This document shows positions 41,949-49,106 of a DNA stretch of 64,000 nucleotides, piece after piece. This stretch comes from Vicinamibacterales bacterium. Lineage in GTDB: Bacteria; Acidobacteriota; Vicinamibacteria; Vicinamibacterales; UBA2999. Where the stretch lies: positions 62,001 to 126,000 of the forward strand of contig JBAZYO010000009.1 of the NCBI GenBank assembly GCA_041659285.1. The letters run 5' to 3'. The notes under the pieces were generated by a model that was not told where the DNA came from, ran no database searches, and was given only the letters and a program-made list of their open reading frames with translations. Position numbers and translations under genes: made by a program. The stretch's first letter is position 1; every line of letters begins with the position of its first letter.

Positions 41949-43744
41949 TGGTGCGTCAGCGTGATGGTGGCAGTGACGGCCTTGCCGACTTCCGCGCGAT
42001 TGACCACGTAGGTCGCCTGTTGAATGCCCGGCTTGCCGGCGCTCGACTTGTCTTTCTCGAACACGAGGTCGCGCGACCGGATGCTCTGCTGCAGGTCTTG
42101 CACCACAGACGCGGTCAGGGTTTCCGCTTTCGTCACGGGGCGTCCGAACCCTGGGAGTTGGTTCAGCGGCTCGCGGCTCAAGAACACGAACAGGTGCTCC
42201 GTTCCCGTGTTCGCGTCGAACATGAACCAGCCATCCGGCGGCACGCTGTACTCTTCCGCCCGCTTGATCGCATTCCGGCCGCCGTTGATCTGCGGACTCG
42301 GAAACAGGACCGTCCAGTTGCCGCTGGATCCCTGCGATGCCACGTAGAGGTAGCCGTCGATGTTCGACTCGAATGCCAGCTTCAGCTTGTCGCCGGAGCG
42401 GAAGGTGGTCGCGGTATCGACATCCACTTCGGCGCCGTCGGGCGACTGTTGAATGAGCCGATACCGCAGTCCGGCTGACGGCGTGCCGGTCATGCTGGCG
42501 AAGAGTTGCCTGGCCGTGACCTCGCGGACCGGAACCGTGACCACCGCGTCGGCCGACTTCATCGCGGGTGAACCCATGCTCGGTGTGGCCGCGGGCGGGG
42601 GCGGCTCCGGAGCCGTGGCGGCAGGGACAATCGTGGCGACGGTTGCCGCGGGCGACGGGTCACCGGCAGGGGGAACCGAGGCGCTCTCGGTGCCCGAGGC
42701 CGGCATGCCGACCATCAAAGCGATGGCGATTGCGGCGGCGGCCGCACCGCCGGCCCACCATAGCCTTCGGGAGGGCCGCGCCTGCGCATCCACGAGGGTC
42801 CTGACGGGCTCGCCAGCCGGCACGACGATGGTCGAGGCGGCGCCGCGGGATTCGATGGCCGAAATTCGCGCCCGCGACTGGTCGAGGAAGTTGATCAACG
42901 CCGATCGCATCTCGTCCGCGGTCTGGAACCGCTCCGTCGGCGACTTGGCCATGGCGCGGGAGACGATGCCCTCGATTTCCGGCAGCATCCGGCTCATGTC
43001 GGTGTCCATGGGCGCGGGCACCTCCTGGATGACCTTCAAGATCACCGACGAGATGCTGTCATTGTCGGGCTCGAACGGGCGGCGGCCCGACAACATTTCG
43101 TAGGCCATCACGCCGGTCGAATAGATGTCGGTGCGGCGATCGATCTGCTCGCCCTTCAACTGCTCCGGCGAGGCGTAATGCGGCGTGCCGAGCACGTTGC
43201 CCGATGCCGTGAGGGTGTCGGCCTGGAGCATGCGGGCCAGGCCGAAATCGACGAGCTTGACCGAGCCATCCGCCTCCGCTCGCGGTGAATCAGACGAGCT
43301 ACGGCGAGACTGCAGGTGGATGTTACTGGGCTTGATGTCGCGATGCACCACGTCGAGGCCGTGGGCATGATGCAGCGCCTCCAGAACCTGGATGAGAATG
43401 CGAATCTTGTCCTCGAACGACAGGTCCTTGCGCTCCAGCACCTGCGACAGGTTTTCGCCCTGCAGGTACTCCATCGCGATGTAGACCACGCCGTCGATCT
43501 GGCCGGCCTCGTAGACGGTGACGATGTTCGGGTGCGAGAGGCGGGCGCAGGCCTGGGCCTCGCGCATCAGACGTTCGAGGTACTCGGCCCGGTCAATGTC
43601 GGGCCTGACGGTCTTGACCGCCACGGTGCGCTGCAGGGTGGGGTCGAAGGCCTTGTAGACCTCGCCCATCCCGCCGCGACCGAGCAACGCCTCCACCTTG
43701 AAGCGCCCGATCGTTTCCGGCAACGGTGTTGATCGCATTCCCAT
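41945..43744 (-). CDS. Transmembrane Ser/Thr protein kinase with DUF4384 domain
   Basis: 599 residues. The Hanks-type kinase domain (13-290) has the glycine loop 'GRGGMGEVYKAF' (22-33), ATP Lys44, 'HRDIKPSN' (134-141), 'DFG' (166-168) and 'GTPHYASPEQL'; all catalytic residues are present. A Pro/Ala-rich juxtamembrane part and one membrane helix (about 328-347) lead to an outside region with DUF4384 (about 430-525: 'LKLAFESNIDGYLYVASQGSSG', 'LFPSPQINGG', 'PPDGWFMFD', 'GTEHLFVFLSREPL'). DUF4384 is commonly found attached to caspase-like proteases, and here the protease is the next gene. Start: ATG 43744 with GAGG five bases before it; ATG 43738 is an alternative. First gene of the operon. Confidence 0.92.
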   Translation of the reverse strand: MGMRSTPLPETIGRFKVEALLGRGGMGEVYKAFDPTLQRTVAVKTVRPDIDRAEYLERLMREAQACARLSHPNIVTVYEAGQIDGVVYIAMEYLQGENLSQVLERKDLSFEDKIRILIQVLEALHHAHGLDVVHRDIKPSNIHLQSRRSSSDSPRAEADGSVKLVDFGLARMLQADTLTASGNVLGTPHYASPEQLKGEQIDRRTDIYSTGVMAYEMLSGRRPFEPDNDSISSVILKVIQEVPAPMDTDMSRMLPEIEGIVSRAMAKSPTERFQTADEMRSALINFLDQSRARISAIESRGAASTIVVPAGEPVRTLVDAQARPSRRLWWAGGAAAAAIAIALMVGMPASGTESASVPPAGDPSPAATVATIVPAATAPEPPPPAATPSMGSPAMKSADAVVTVPVREVTARQLFASMTGTPSAGLRYRLIQQSPDGAEVDVDTATTFRSGDKLKLAFESNIDGYLYVASQGSSGNWTVLFPSPQINGGRNAIKRAEEYSVPPDGWFMFDANTGTEHLFVFLSREPLNQLPGFGRPVTKAETLTASVVQDLQQSIRSRDLVFEKDKSSAGKPGIQQATYVVNRAEVGKAVTATITLTHQ

Positions 43745-44223
43745 AAGAGCCTCGAATAAGCCTTTCCGACTTAGACAGGACGAACTCGGTAACGCAACAT
43801 CAGCAGCTCGTCGCCAACTTCGATGGCTCTGTAGTGCTCACGAACTGACAACAGATGACATATCAAGGTCAGTGCCGCGCGGTTTTCGGCCAGTTTCCAG
43901 AAGAACAGGAGCGGCGGCTGACCGCGGGCTTACGAAACCGTGATCGCAATCACGGCCTTCGTTGGATTGGGCTGGAAGTGTAGCGGAAAGTCCGCAGAAA
44001 TGACTAAGGGCGGCGATCCCATTGCTGGAACCGCCGCCCAAAAGTTGCCGCCAACCTGGCTCCCCCCAGCTACTACAGCACTAATGCCGTAGTAAACAGA
44101 CTGGCGACAGCCACCCTTAATCCAAAGTCTGTGCCGTGCGTTTTCAGGCCGTTTTCCTTGAAATCACGCGGCCAATGCTTGCACGACGCCCACAGGTTTG
44201 TGGGCGCGATCACAGATTCGCGA
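43745..44223. other. 479-bp gap upstream of the kinase gene
   Basis: No gene is supported here. A GAGG ribosome-binding stretch for the kinase lies at its left end, with a weak possible promoter on the minus strand (TTGCGT, 16 bp, TCTAAG). A 6-bp inverted repeat (TACTAC ... GTAGTA, near 44071-44094) and the hairpin at 44187-44206 are the only structures seen. The small open frames show no family resemblance. Confidence 0.45.
44187..44206 (-). terminator. Hairpin after the DGQHR gene
   Basis: CGCCCACA / TGTGGGCG is a perfect 8-bp stem with a GGTT loop, 18 bp beyond the stop of the minus-strand DGQHR gene. There is no U-tract, so function as a terminator is plausible but not certain. Confidence 0.4.
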
Positions 44224-45360
44224 TCAGCCCGCCGCACCCTCCGGGTACTGCAACGCCAGGCGCAATTCCTTGGTCAGGTTGTCCACCGTCGTCCCCTGGC
44301 GCTTCCAGGCGCCGTCGGTTTCGAAACGAAGCGCGCCGATGCGGCGGCCCCACGGGGAGATGACGCGGCCAATGGCGCGGAAGTCGGTCCGGTCGGCATG
44401 CTGCTGGTCGATCTTCTGTAGCACGTCAGGCGCCACGCGGATGAACGCGCGCAGGGCGGTGGCGGACTTGATGCTGTATTTCCGGCCGTTCCAGGCCGAC
44501 TCGAAGATGCTGGCAATCTGCTTGAGATAGTTGACGAAGAACTTCTTCGATTCCTCGCGGAACTCCTGGCTCTTGCGGGCGCCGCCGAGGGCGGCCTCAT
44601 CGGCGAAGAGCTTCTTGAGCTCCTGCGCGAGCGGCGCCTGGCCGACGCGGCCCTTGCCGACGCCGAGCAATTTGATGTCGCCGTGAAGGGGCGACTCTTC
44701 GCGATCGTTCAAGGCGCGCACGACGTCGTGCGCGGCGGCCAGCGATTCGTCGCGATACAGCTGCCGGCCCGACAGCGAGACGAGGTGCGAGGCATTGAGG
44801 CGGGTGTGCTTCGCGTTGATCGTCACGAACATCTGGACGATGTGATCTTCCGGCACGCGGTCGAAGATGATGGCCGGCACCGTGAAGGGCTCATCGCCGA
44901 ACCGATCGATGTCGGCGTGCAAGGCGAGCAGCCGGTGCTGGCCGTCGATGGCGCGCAGGATGCCCTCGCGTTCAGGCACCTTCAGGCGGCCCAGGGAGGA
45001 GCCGCTCTCCGAGGGTTCGAAGCTCAGCTTCTCGTCGCACGAGATGATCACGGCGCCGGGAATGGACGGCAGATCGCGGGCCTGCCGGCACTGCTCGTAG
45101 TACTGGACCAGTTCGTCGATCTTCTTGCGGATAATCTGGCGCTGGTACGCCTTTTCATTCGAGGCAATGCGGCGCTCGAGCAGGTCCCAGTTGATCTTGG
45201 ACTGCGCACCCTTTTTCTTGCCGCGAACGCCTGCCTGCCCCTGATCCTGATAGCTCAACACCTCGAAACGCACGAGCTTGTCGATGTCACTGGCTGTCAG
45301 GGACGCCTGATAGAATTGCACGCCGAACTGCTGCATCCGGATAGCGGCTACGCTGATCAT
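44224..45360 (-). CDS. DGQHR-domain (DndB-like) protein
   Basis: 378 residues from the ATG at 45360. The core motif is 'ILRAIDGQHRLLAL', followed by 'VPAIIFDRVPEDHIVQMFVTINAKHTRLNASHLVSL', the ParB-like/DGQHR pattern of DndB and relatives. DndB represses and tunes phosphorothioate DNA modification, but no dndCDE or dptFGH genes are near, so it may regulate or bind DNA in another system. A basic N-terminal region ('GVRGKKKGAQSKINWDLLERRIASNE') precedes the domain. The frame extends up to 45411, but a predicted promoter at 45383-45411 excludes that start. It lies upstream of the kinase-caspase operon on the same strand, 479 bp away. Confidence 0.83.
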   Translation of the reverse strand: MISVAAIRMQQFGVQFYQASLTASDIDKLVRFEVLSYQDQGQAGVRGKKKGAQSKINWDLLERRIASNEKAYQRQIIRKKIDELVQYYEQCRQARDLPSIPGAVIISCDEKLSFEPSESGSSLGRLKVPEREGILRAIDGQHRLLALHADIDRFGDEPFTVPAIIFDRVPEDHIVQMFVTINAKHTRLNASHLVSLSGRQLYRDESLAAAHDVVRALNDREESPLHGDIKLLGVGKGRVGQAPLAQELKKLFADEAALGGARKSQEFREESKKFFVNYLKQIASIFESAWNGRKYSIKSATALRAFIRVAPDVLQKIDQQHADRTDFRAIGRVISPWGRRIGALRFETDGAWKRQGTTVDNLTKELRLALQYPEGAAG

Positions 45361-45382
45361 AAGAGTCTGTCCAAAGAGGCAG

Positions 45383-45411
45383 ATTCTATAATCGCGTCCG
45401 CGCCCGCTCAA
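45383..45411 (-). promoter_or_regulatory. Promoter of the DGQHR gene
   Basis: On the minus strand, TTGAGC (45411-45406), 17 bp, TAGAAT (45388-45383); the -10 matches five of six consensus bases. The predicted transcript would start near 45376, 16 nt before ATG 45360, and this decides the start codon. Confidence 0.5.
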
Positions 45412-45418
45412 TGGCTTT

Positions 45419-45436
45419 TGCCCAATATTGTGGGCA
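45419..45436. promoter_or_regulatory. Palindrome between divergent genes, possible operator
   Basis: TGCCCA-ATATTG-TGGGCA is a 6-bp inverted repeat with a 6-bp AT-rich centre. It lies next to the -35 of the DGQHR promoter and 62 bp before the M14 peptidase gene, so a repressor could act on either. The binding protein is unknown. Confidence 0.3.
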
Positions 45437-45497
45437 TTTCGGTCGGAATCGGTCAGATGTATTCCCGTAAGTACTTGAATATGAAGGGTTTATAAAA

Positions 45498-48359
45498 ATG
45501 ATCGCCCTAAGGCACCGAAATCGCGCTTTCGGCCTTCTTATCCTCTTCGCCTTGGCCGTTGGCGCCTCTCCTTCCGCCGAACCCTCTGAGGCCGCCCAGG
45601 GCAGGCGGGCACCGGCCGCCCAGGGCAGGCGGGCACCGGCCGCCCCGGTCACCTCAAACGATACCGATTTCGCCGAGTTTGTGAAAAAAGCGACAACCAA
45701 GCCGGAGTTTCTGTCGCCGCTGGTCGATCATCTGCCCAAGCGGGCGGGTGTGCCGACGCCGAAGGAGATCCTGGGATACCAGATCGGCACCGAGAAGAAG
45801 CTGACCTATGTGGCCGACCAGCAGCGCTACTTCCGCGCGATCGAAAAGGCCCTGCCCGGCCGGTTCAAGACCGAAGTGGTGGCCAAGACCGAAGAAGGCC
45901 GCGACATCATGGTGGTGTACGTCTCGTCGGAAGCCAACATCAAGAACCTCGAGACCAATCGCCTGAACACGCGCAAACTGGCCGACCCCCGTGGGTTAAC
46001 GCCGGCCCAGGTGCAGCAGCTCATCGCCACCACCAAGCCGCACTACCACGTCAGTGCCGGGCTCCACAGCGCCGAGACCAATCCGCCTGAAGCCGTGATG
46101 GAACTGGCGTACCGGCTCGCGGTGAGCGAAGAGCCCTACATCCAGCAGATCCGCGACAACGTGATCGTCAGCATCACGGGCGCCACCGACGTGGATGGAC
46201 GCGACCGCTACGTGGACTGGTACTACGCCTACAAGGTGGACGAACTGTACGACGGCGGCGAAAACTACGGCGGGTCGCCATACTGGGGCAAGTACGTCTT
46301 CCACGACAACAACCGCGACATCAACTACGGCGTGGACTCGCTGCGGGCGCATCTCAACTGGTATCTGAACTGGGTGCCGCCGATCTGGCACGACCTCCAC
46401 GAAGCGCAGACGCTGATGTACACGTTCAGCGGACAGCCGCCGCAGAATGCCAACCTCGACCCGATTCTCTACACGGAACTCCCGTTCTTCGCCAACTACG
46501 AAGTCAACAAGATGACCGGCTACGGCATGCCCGGCGTGTGGCACTTCGGGTTCGTCGACATGTGGTCGCCGGGGTACCTCGGCTACGCCGCCGCCAACCA
46601 CAACGGCATGCTGCGGATGTACGAGATCTTCAACCAGGGCGGCGCCAACACGAAGAAGGCGCGGCTGTCGGGCGCGCAGACGACACGGCAGTGGTTCCGG
46701 CCCATGCCGGCGCCGGCCGGCGAAGTGGACTGGTCGATCCGCAACTCCATCAACTACGCCCAGACCGGCGTGCTCACCGCGCTGGAGCTCACGTCCAAGT
46801 TCCCGACCATGGTCGTGGAGAACTACTACAAGAAGTCGGCGAACGCGATGGCGAAGGGCGCCGACAAGCCGCCCCATGCGTTCGTCATTCCCGCGGGCCA
46901 GCGTGACCAGACGCAAGTGGACCGCGTCGCAAACCTCATCCGCCGGCAGGCCATCGAAGTCCATCGCGCCACCGCGGAGATCAAGGTCAAGGAAGGCACC
47001 TTCCCTGCCGGCTCTTACCTCGTGAAGCTGAACCAGCCGTACGGCCCGCTGGCCAAGACGCTGCTCGAGAAGCAGAACTATCCCGATCCCTCGCTGACCA
47101 CCTACGACGACAGCGCGTGGACGATGGGGATGGCCAACAACATCGAGGTGAAGACCATCGAGGACAAGTCGATCCTCGACGCGCCGGCCACGTTGCTGAC
47201 GGCTGATGTCACGACCCTCGGCGTACTGGCTGATCACAACGGCGCCATCGGCTCCAACGACCCGGTGTACATCGTCCGGCACAACGGCTCGTTGAACCTG
47301 ATCACGCTGCGCTACCGGCTGAAAGACACGGCGATCAAGGCGGCGAAGGCCGCGTTCAAGGTCGGCGGCGACGAATTTCCGGCGGGATCGTTCCTGATAC
47401 CCGGCTCCGACCGCGCGCGCAAGGAGATCGAGGCGCTCGGCCTGTCGGCCGTGGCGCTGCAGTCGGGTCCGACCGACGTGCAGACGGTGGACGTCGATCT
47501 CCCGCGCATCGCGATGTACACGACATGGGCAAACACCGAGAAGGTGGGCTGGGTGCGCCTCGCTTTCGATCGGTGGGAGATCCCGTTCGACCTCATTCAC
47601 AAGGACCACGTGCAGGCCGGCGCGAACCTGCGCGCGAAGTATGACGTAATCGTGATGCCGCACCAGACCAGCGGCGGCAAGTCGATCGTCTACGAGCAGC
47701 CGAAACTGTCGAAGCCGCTGCCCTACAGGAAGAACGACCAGTTCAAGACGATGGGCTTCTACGCCGAGACCGACGACGTGCGCGGCGGCATGGGCCTGGC
47801 GGGCGCGGCCGAGCTCCAGAAGTTCGTGGACGAGGGCGGCGTGCTGATGACGCTAGGCGTGGCAAGCTACTTCCCCGCCGAATTCGGCCTGGCCAAGGGC
47901 GTGGACGCGCAGAGCCCGGCGCCCGGTTTCTACGCGCCCGGCCCGTACGTGAACAGCGAGATCCTGATGCCGAATCATCCGGTGATGTTCGGCTATCCGC
48001 AGAAGACGCTGGCCGTGCGCTATGCAGGTGGTCCGCTGCTGCAGGCGGGACCCCCGGCAGGGTTCGAGCAGTTTGCCGGCTCCTCGCCCGAGCGGCCGCA
48101 GGTGCTCGCGCGCTTCATCGGCGGCGAGGCCGGCGTGCTCAGCGGGCTGATGCGCAACCCGGATCAGACGCGGAACCGGCCCATGGTCGTGGACGCGCCG
48201 TCCGGCAAGGGCCGCGTGATCCTGTACGCGAACAACCCGATCTACCGCTGGCAGACGTTCGGCGAACACGGGATGGTGTTCAACGGGTTGCTGTTCTGGA
48301 ATGACATGCCGGCAAACGGTGCCGGAGCGAAGCCGGCGGTGACGGCCGCACCGCAATAG
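45498..48359 (+). CDS. Secreted M14-family zinc carboxypeptidase, large form
   Basis: 953 residues. A signal peptide ('RAFGLLILFALAVGASPSA') precedes a short repeated linker and an M14 domain. The zinc ligands appear in 'VSAGLHSAETNPPEAVMELAYRL' (H-x-x-E), with a third His likely in 'IWHDLHEAQT'. 'NNRDINYGVDSL' fits the substrate-binding Asn-Arg of the family. Beyond about residue 450 come further domains, including a class-I-glutamine-amidotransferase-like segment ('YDVIVMPHQTSG', 'FVDEGGVLMTLGVASYF', 'GKGRVILYANNPIYRWQTFGEHGMVFNGLLFW'). Such multi-domain M14 enzymes are common in Acidobacteriota and probably degrade extracellular peptides. An AAGGG ribosome-binding site precedes the ATG. 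Confidence 0.88.
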   Translation: MIALRHRNRAFGLLILFALAVGASPSAEPSEAAQGRRAPAAQGRRAPAAPVTSNDTDFAEFVKKATTKPEFLSPLVDHLPKRAGVPTPKEILGYQIGTEKKLTYVADQQRYFRAIEKALPGRFKTEVVAKTEEGRDIMVVYVSSEANIKNLETNRLNTRKLADPRGLTPAQVQQLIATTKPHYHVSAGLHSAETNPPEAVMELAYRLAVSEEPYIQQIRDNVIVSITGATDVDGRDRYVDWYYAYKVDELYDGGENYGGSPYWGKYVFHDNNRDINYGVDSLRAHLNWYLNWVPPIWHDLHEAQTLMYTFSGQPPQNANLDPILYTELPFFANYEVNKMTGYGMPGVWHFGFVDMWSPGYLGYAAANHNGMLRMYEIFNQGGANTKKARLSGAQTTRQWFRPMPAPAGEVDWSIRNSINYAQTGVLTALELTSKFPTMVVENYYKKSANAMAKGADKPPHAFVIPAGQRDQTQVDRVANLIRRQAIEVHRATAEIKVKEGTFPAGSYLVKLNQPYGPLAKTLLEKQNYPDPSLTTYDDSAWTMGMANNIEVKTIEDKSILDAPATLLTADVTTLGVLADHNGAIGSNDPVYIVRHNGSLNLITLRYRLKDTAIKAAKAAFKVGGDEFPAGSFLIPGSDRARKEIEALGLSAVALQSGPTDVQTVDVDLPRIAMYTTWANTEKVGWVRLAFDRWEIPFDLIHKDHVQAGANLRAKYDVIVMPHQTSGGKSIVYEQPKLSKPLPYRKNDQFKTMGFYAETDDVRGGMGLAGAAELQKFVDEGGVLMTLGVASYFPAEFGLAKGVDAQSPAPGFYAPGPYVNSEILMPNHPVMFGYPQKTLAVRYAGGPLLQAGPPAGFEQFAGSSPERPQVLARFIGGEAGVLSGLMRNPDQTRNRPMVVDAPSGKGRVILYANNPIYRWQTFGEHGMVFNGLLFWNDMPANGAGAKPAVTAAPQ
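45591..45638 (+). repeat. Exact 24-bp tandem duplication inside the M14 gene
   Basis: Two perfect copies of a 24-bp unit starting GCCGCCCAGGGC encode the residues A-A-Q-G-R-R-A-P twice, just after the signal peptide. A third partial copy (GCCGCC) follows. The duplication keeps the frame and lengthens only a disordered linker. Exact identity points to a recent event. Confidence 0.93.
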
Positions 48360-48374
48360 TCCGCTGACGCAGGA

Positions 48375-48392
48375 GCGCCGCGATACCGGCGC
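48375..48392. terminator. Hairpin between convergent genes
   Basis: GCGCCG / CGGCGC, a 6-bp stem with a 6-nt loop, in the 52-bp gap between the M14 gene and the convergent DUF4112 gene. No U-tract follows. Confidence 0.3.
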
Positions 48393-48411
48393 GATTCTGC
48401 GATCACCTGGG

Positions 48412-48957
48412 CTAGCCGTGACTGGAGAGGAATTCGCGCATCAGCGCGGCGTTGCGATCGTTGGACTTGAACCAGATGTCCGCCAGGACACCCGCGAATG
48501 GAATCGAGCCGAGCACGAGATCGACGACCACGTTAGCCAGCATCTTCGACACCAGCGCGGCGGGCGGACCGTAGCGAAGGCTGCGAGCGATGAGGGTCAA
48601 CGAGACGGCGGTGCCCGCCAGGTCGCCGACCACCGGCACCAGCCCGATGACGGCATCGAGCCCGATCGGACCAAGGATGGGCAGCCTGATGGCGCTGTCC
48701 ATGAGACGCGCGACTCGATCGATGTGCGCGCCGAAGAAGCGGTTGACCTCGTCTGCCGGAATGCCGGTCGCGTTCGCATAGTTGGCCAGGTGCGTGAACG
48801 CGCGCGTCGCGGCCGCGCCGACCCGGCGATCCACCTCGACCGCCATGCGCTCCGCCACCCGTATGAACAGCCAGCGCGCGACGATGTAGACGATGACGCC
48901 GGCGGCAAGCACGAAAACGAACGCCGCCAGCAGCCACCACAGGAACAACTCGAGCAT
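48412..48957 (-). CDS. DUF4112 membrane protein
   Basis: 181 residues. An N-terminal membrane helix ('LWWLLAAFVFVLAAGVIVYIVARW') is followed by an amphipathic region and the DUF4112 core 'LPILGPIGLDAVIGLVPVVGDLAGTAVSLTLIARSLRYG', then 'VDLVLGSIPFAGVLADIWFKSNDRNAALM'. The final F-K-x-N-x-R-N pattern is diagnostic for this family of unknown function. It probably has three membrane segments. Divergent from the DUF5916 gene, 149 bp away; nothing else is evident in that gap. Confidence 0.87.
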   Translation of the reverse strand: MLELFLWWLLAAFVFVLAAGVIVYIVARWLFIRVAERMAVEVDRRVGAAATRAFTHLANYANATGIPADEVNRFFGAHIDRVARLMDSAIRLPILGPIGLDAVIGLVPVVGDLAGTAVSLTLIARSLRYGPPAALVSKMLANVVVDLVLGSIPFAGVLADIWFKSNDRNAALMREFLSSHG

Positions 48958-49106
48958 CGCGCTCGATTATCCGTCAGCAGCACCTTCACCAAATACCCCT
49001 GGCCCGGTGCCCGGCCCGTTTACAACCGGTTACACTCGGCGGCGCTGATCCGGGACACGATACACGGTTCACGTTGGTCCGTTATTCGCCCGCAAGACTA
49101 CTGCCC

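Noticed and set aside
39972..42011. A 679-codon plus-strand frame opposite the caspase gene
   Set aside because: It has no domain signature and mirrors the codon bias of the caspase gene, whose catalytic motifs are intact.
45996..47663. A 555-codon minus-strand frame opposite the M14 gene
   Set aside because: No family resemblance; the opposite strand encodes a zinc peptidase.
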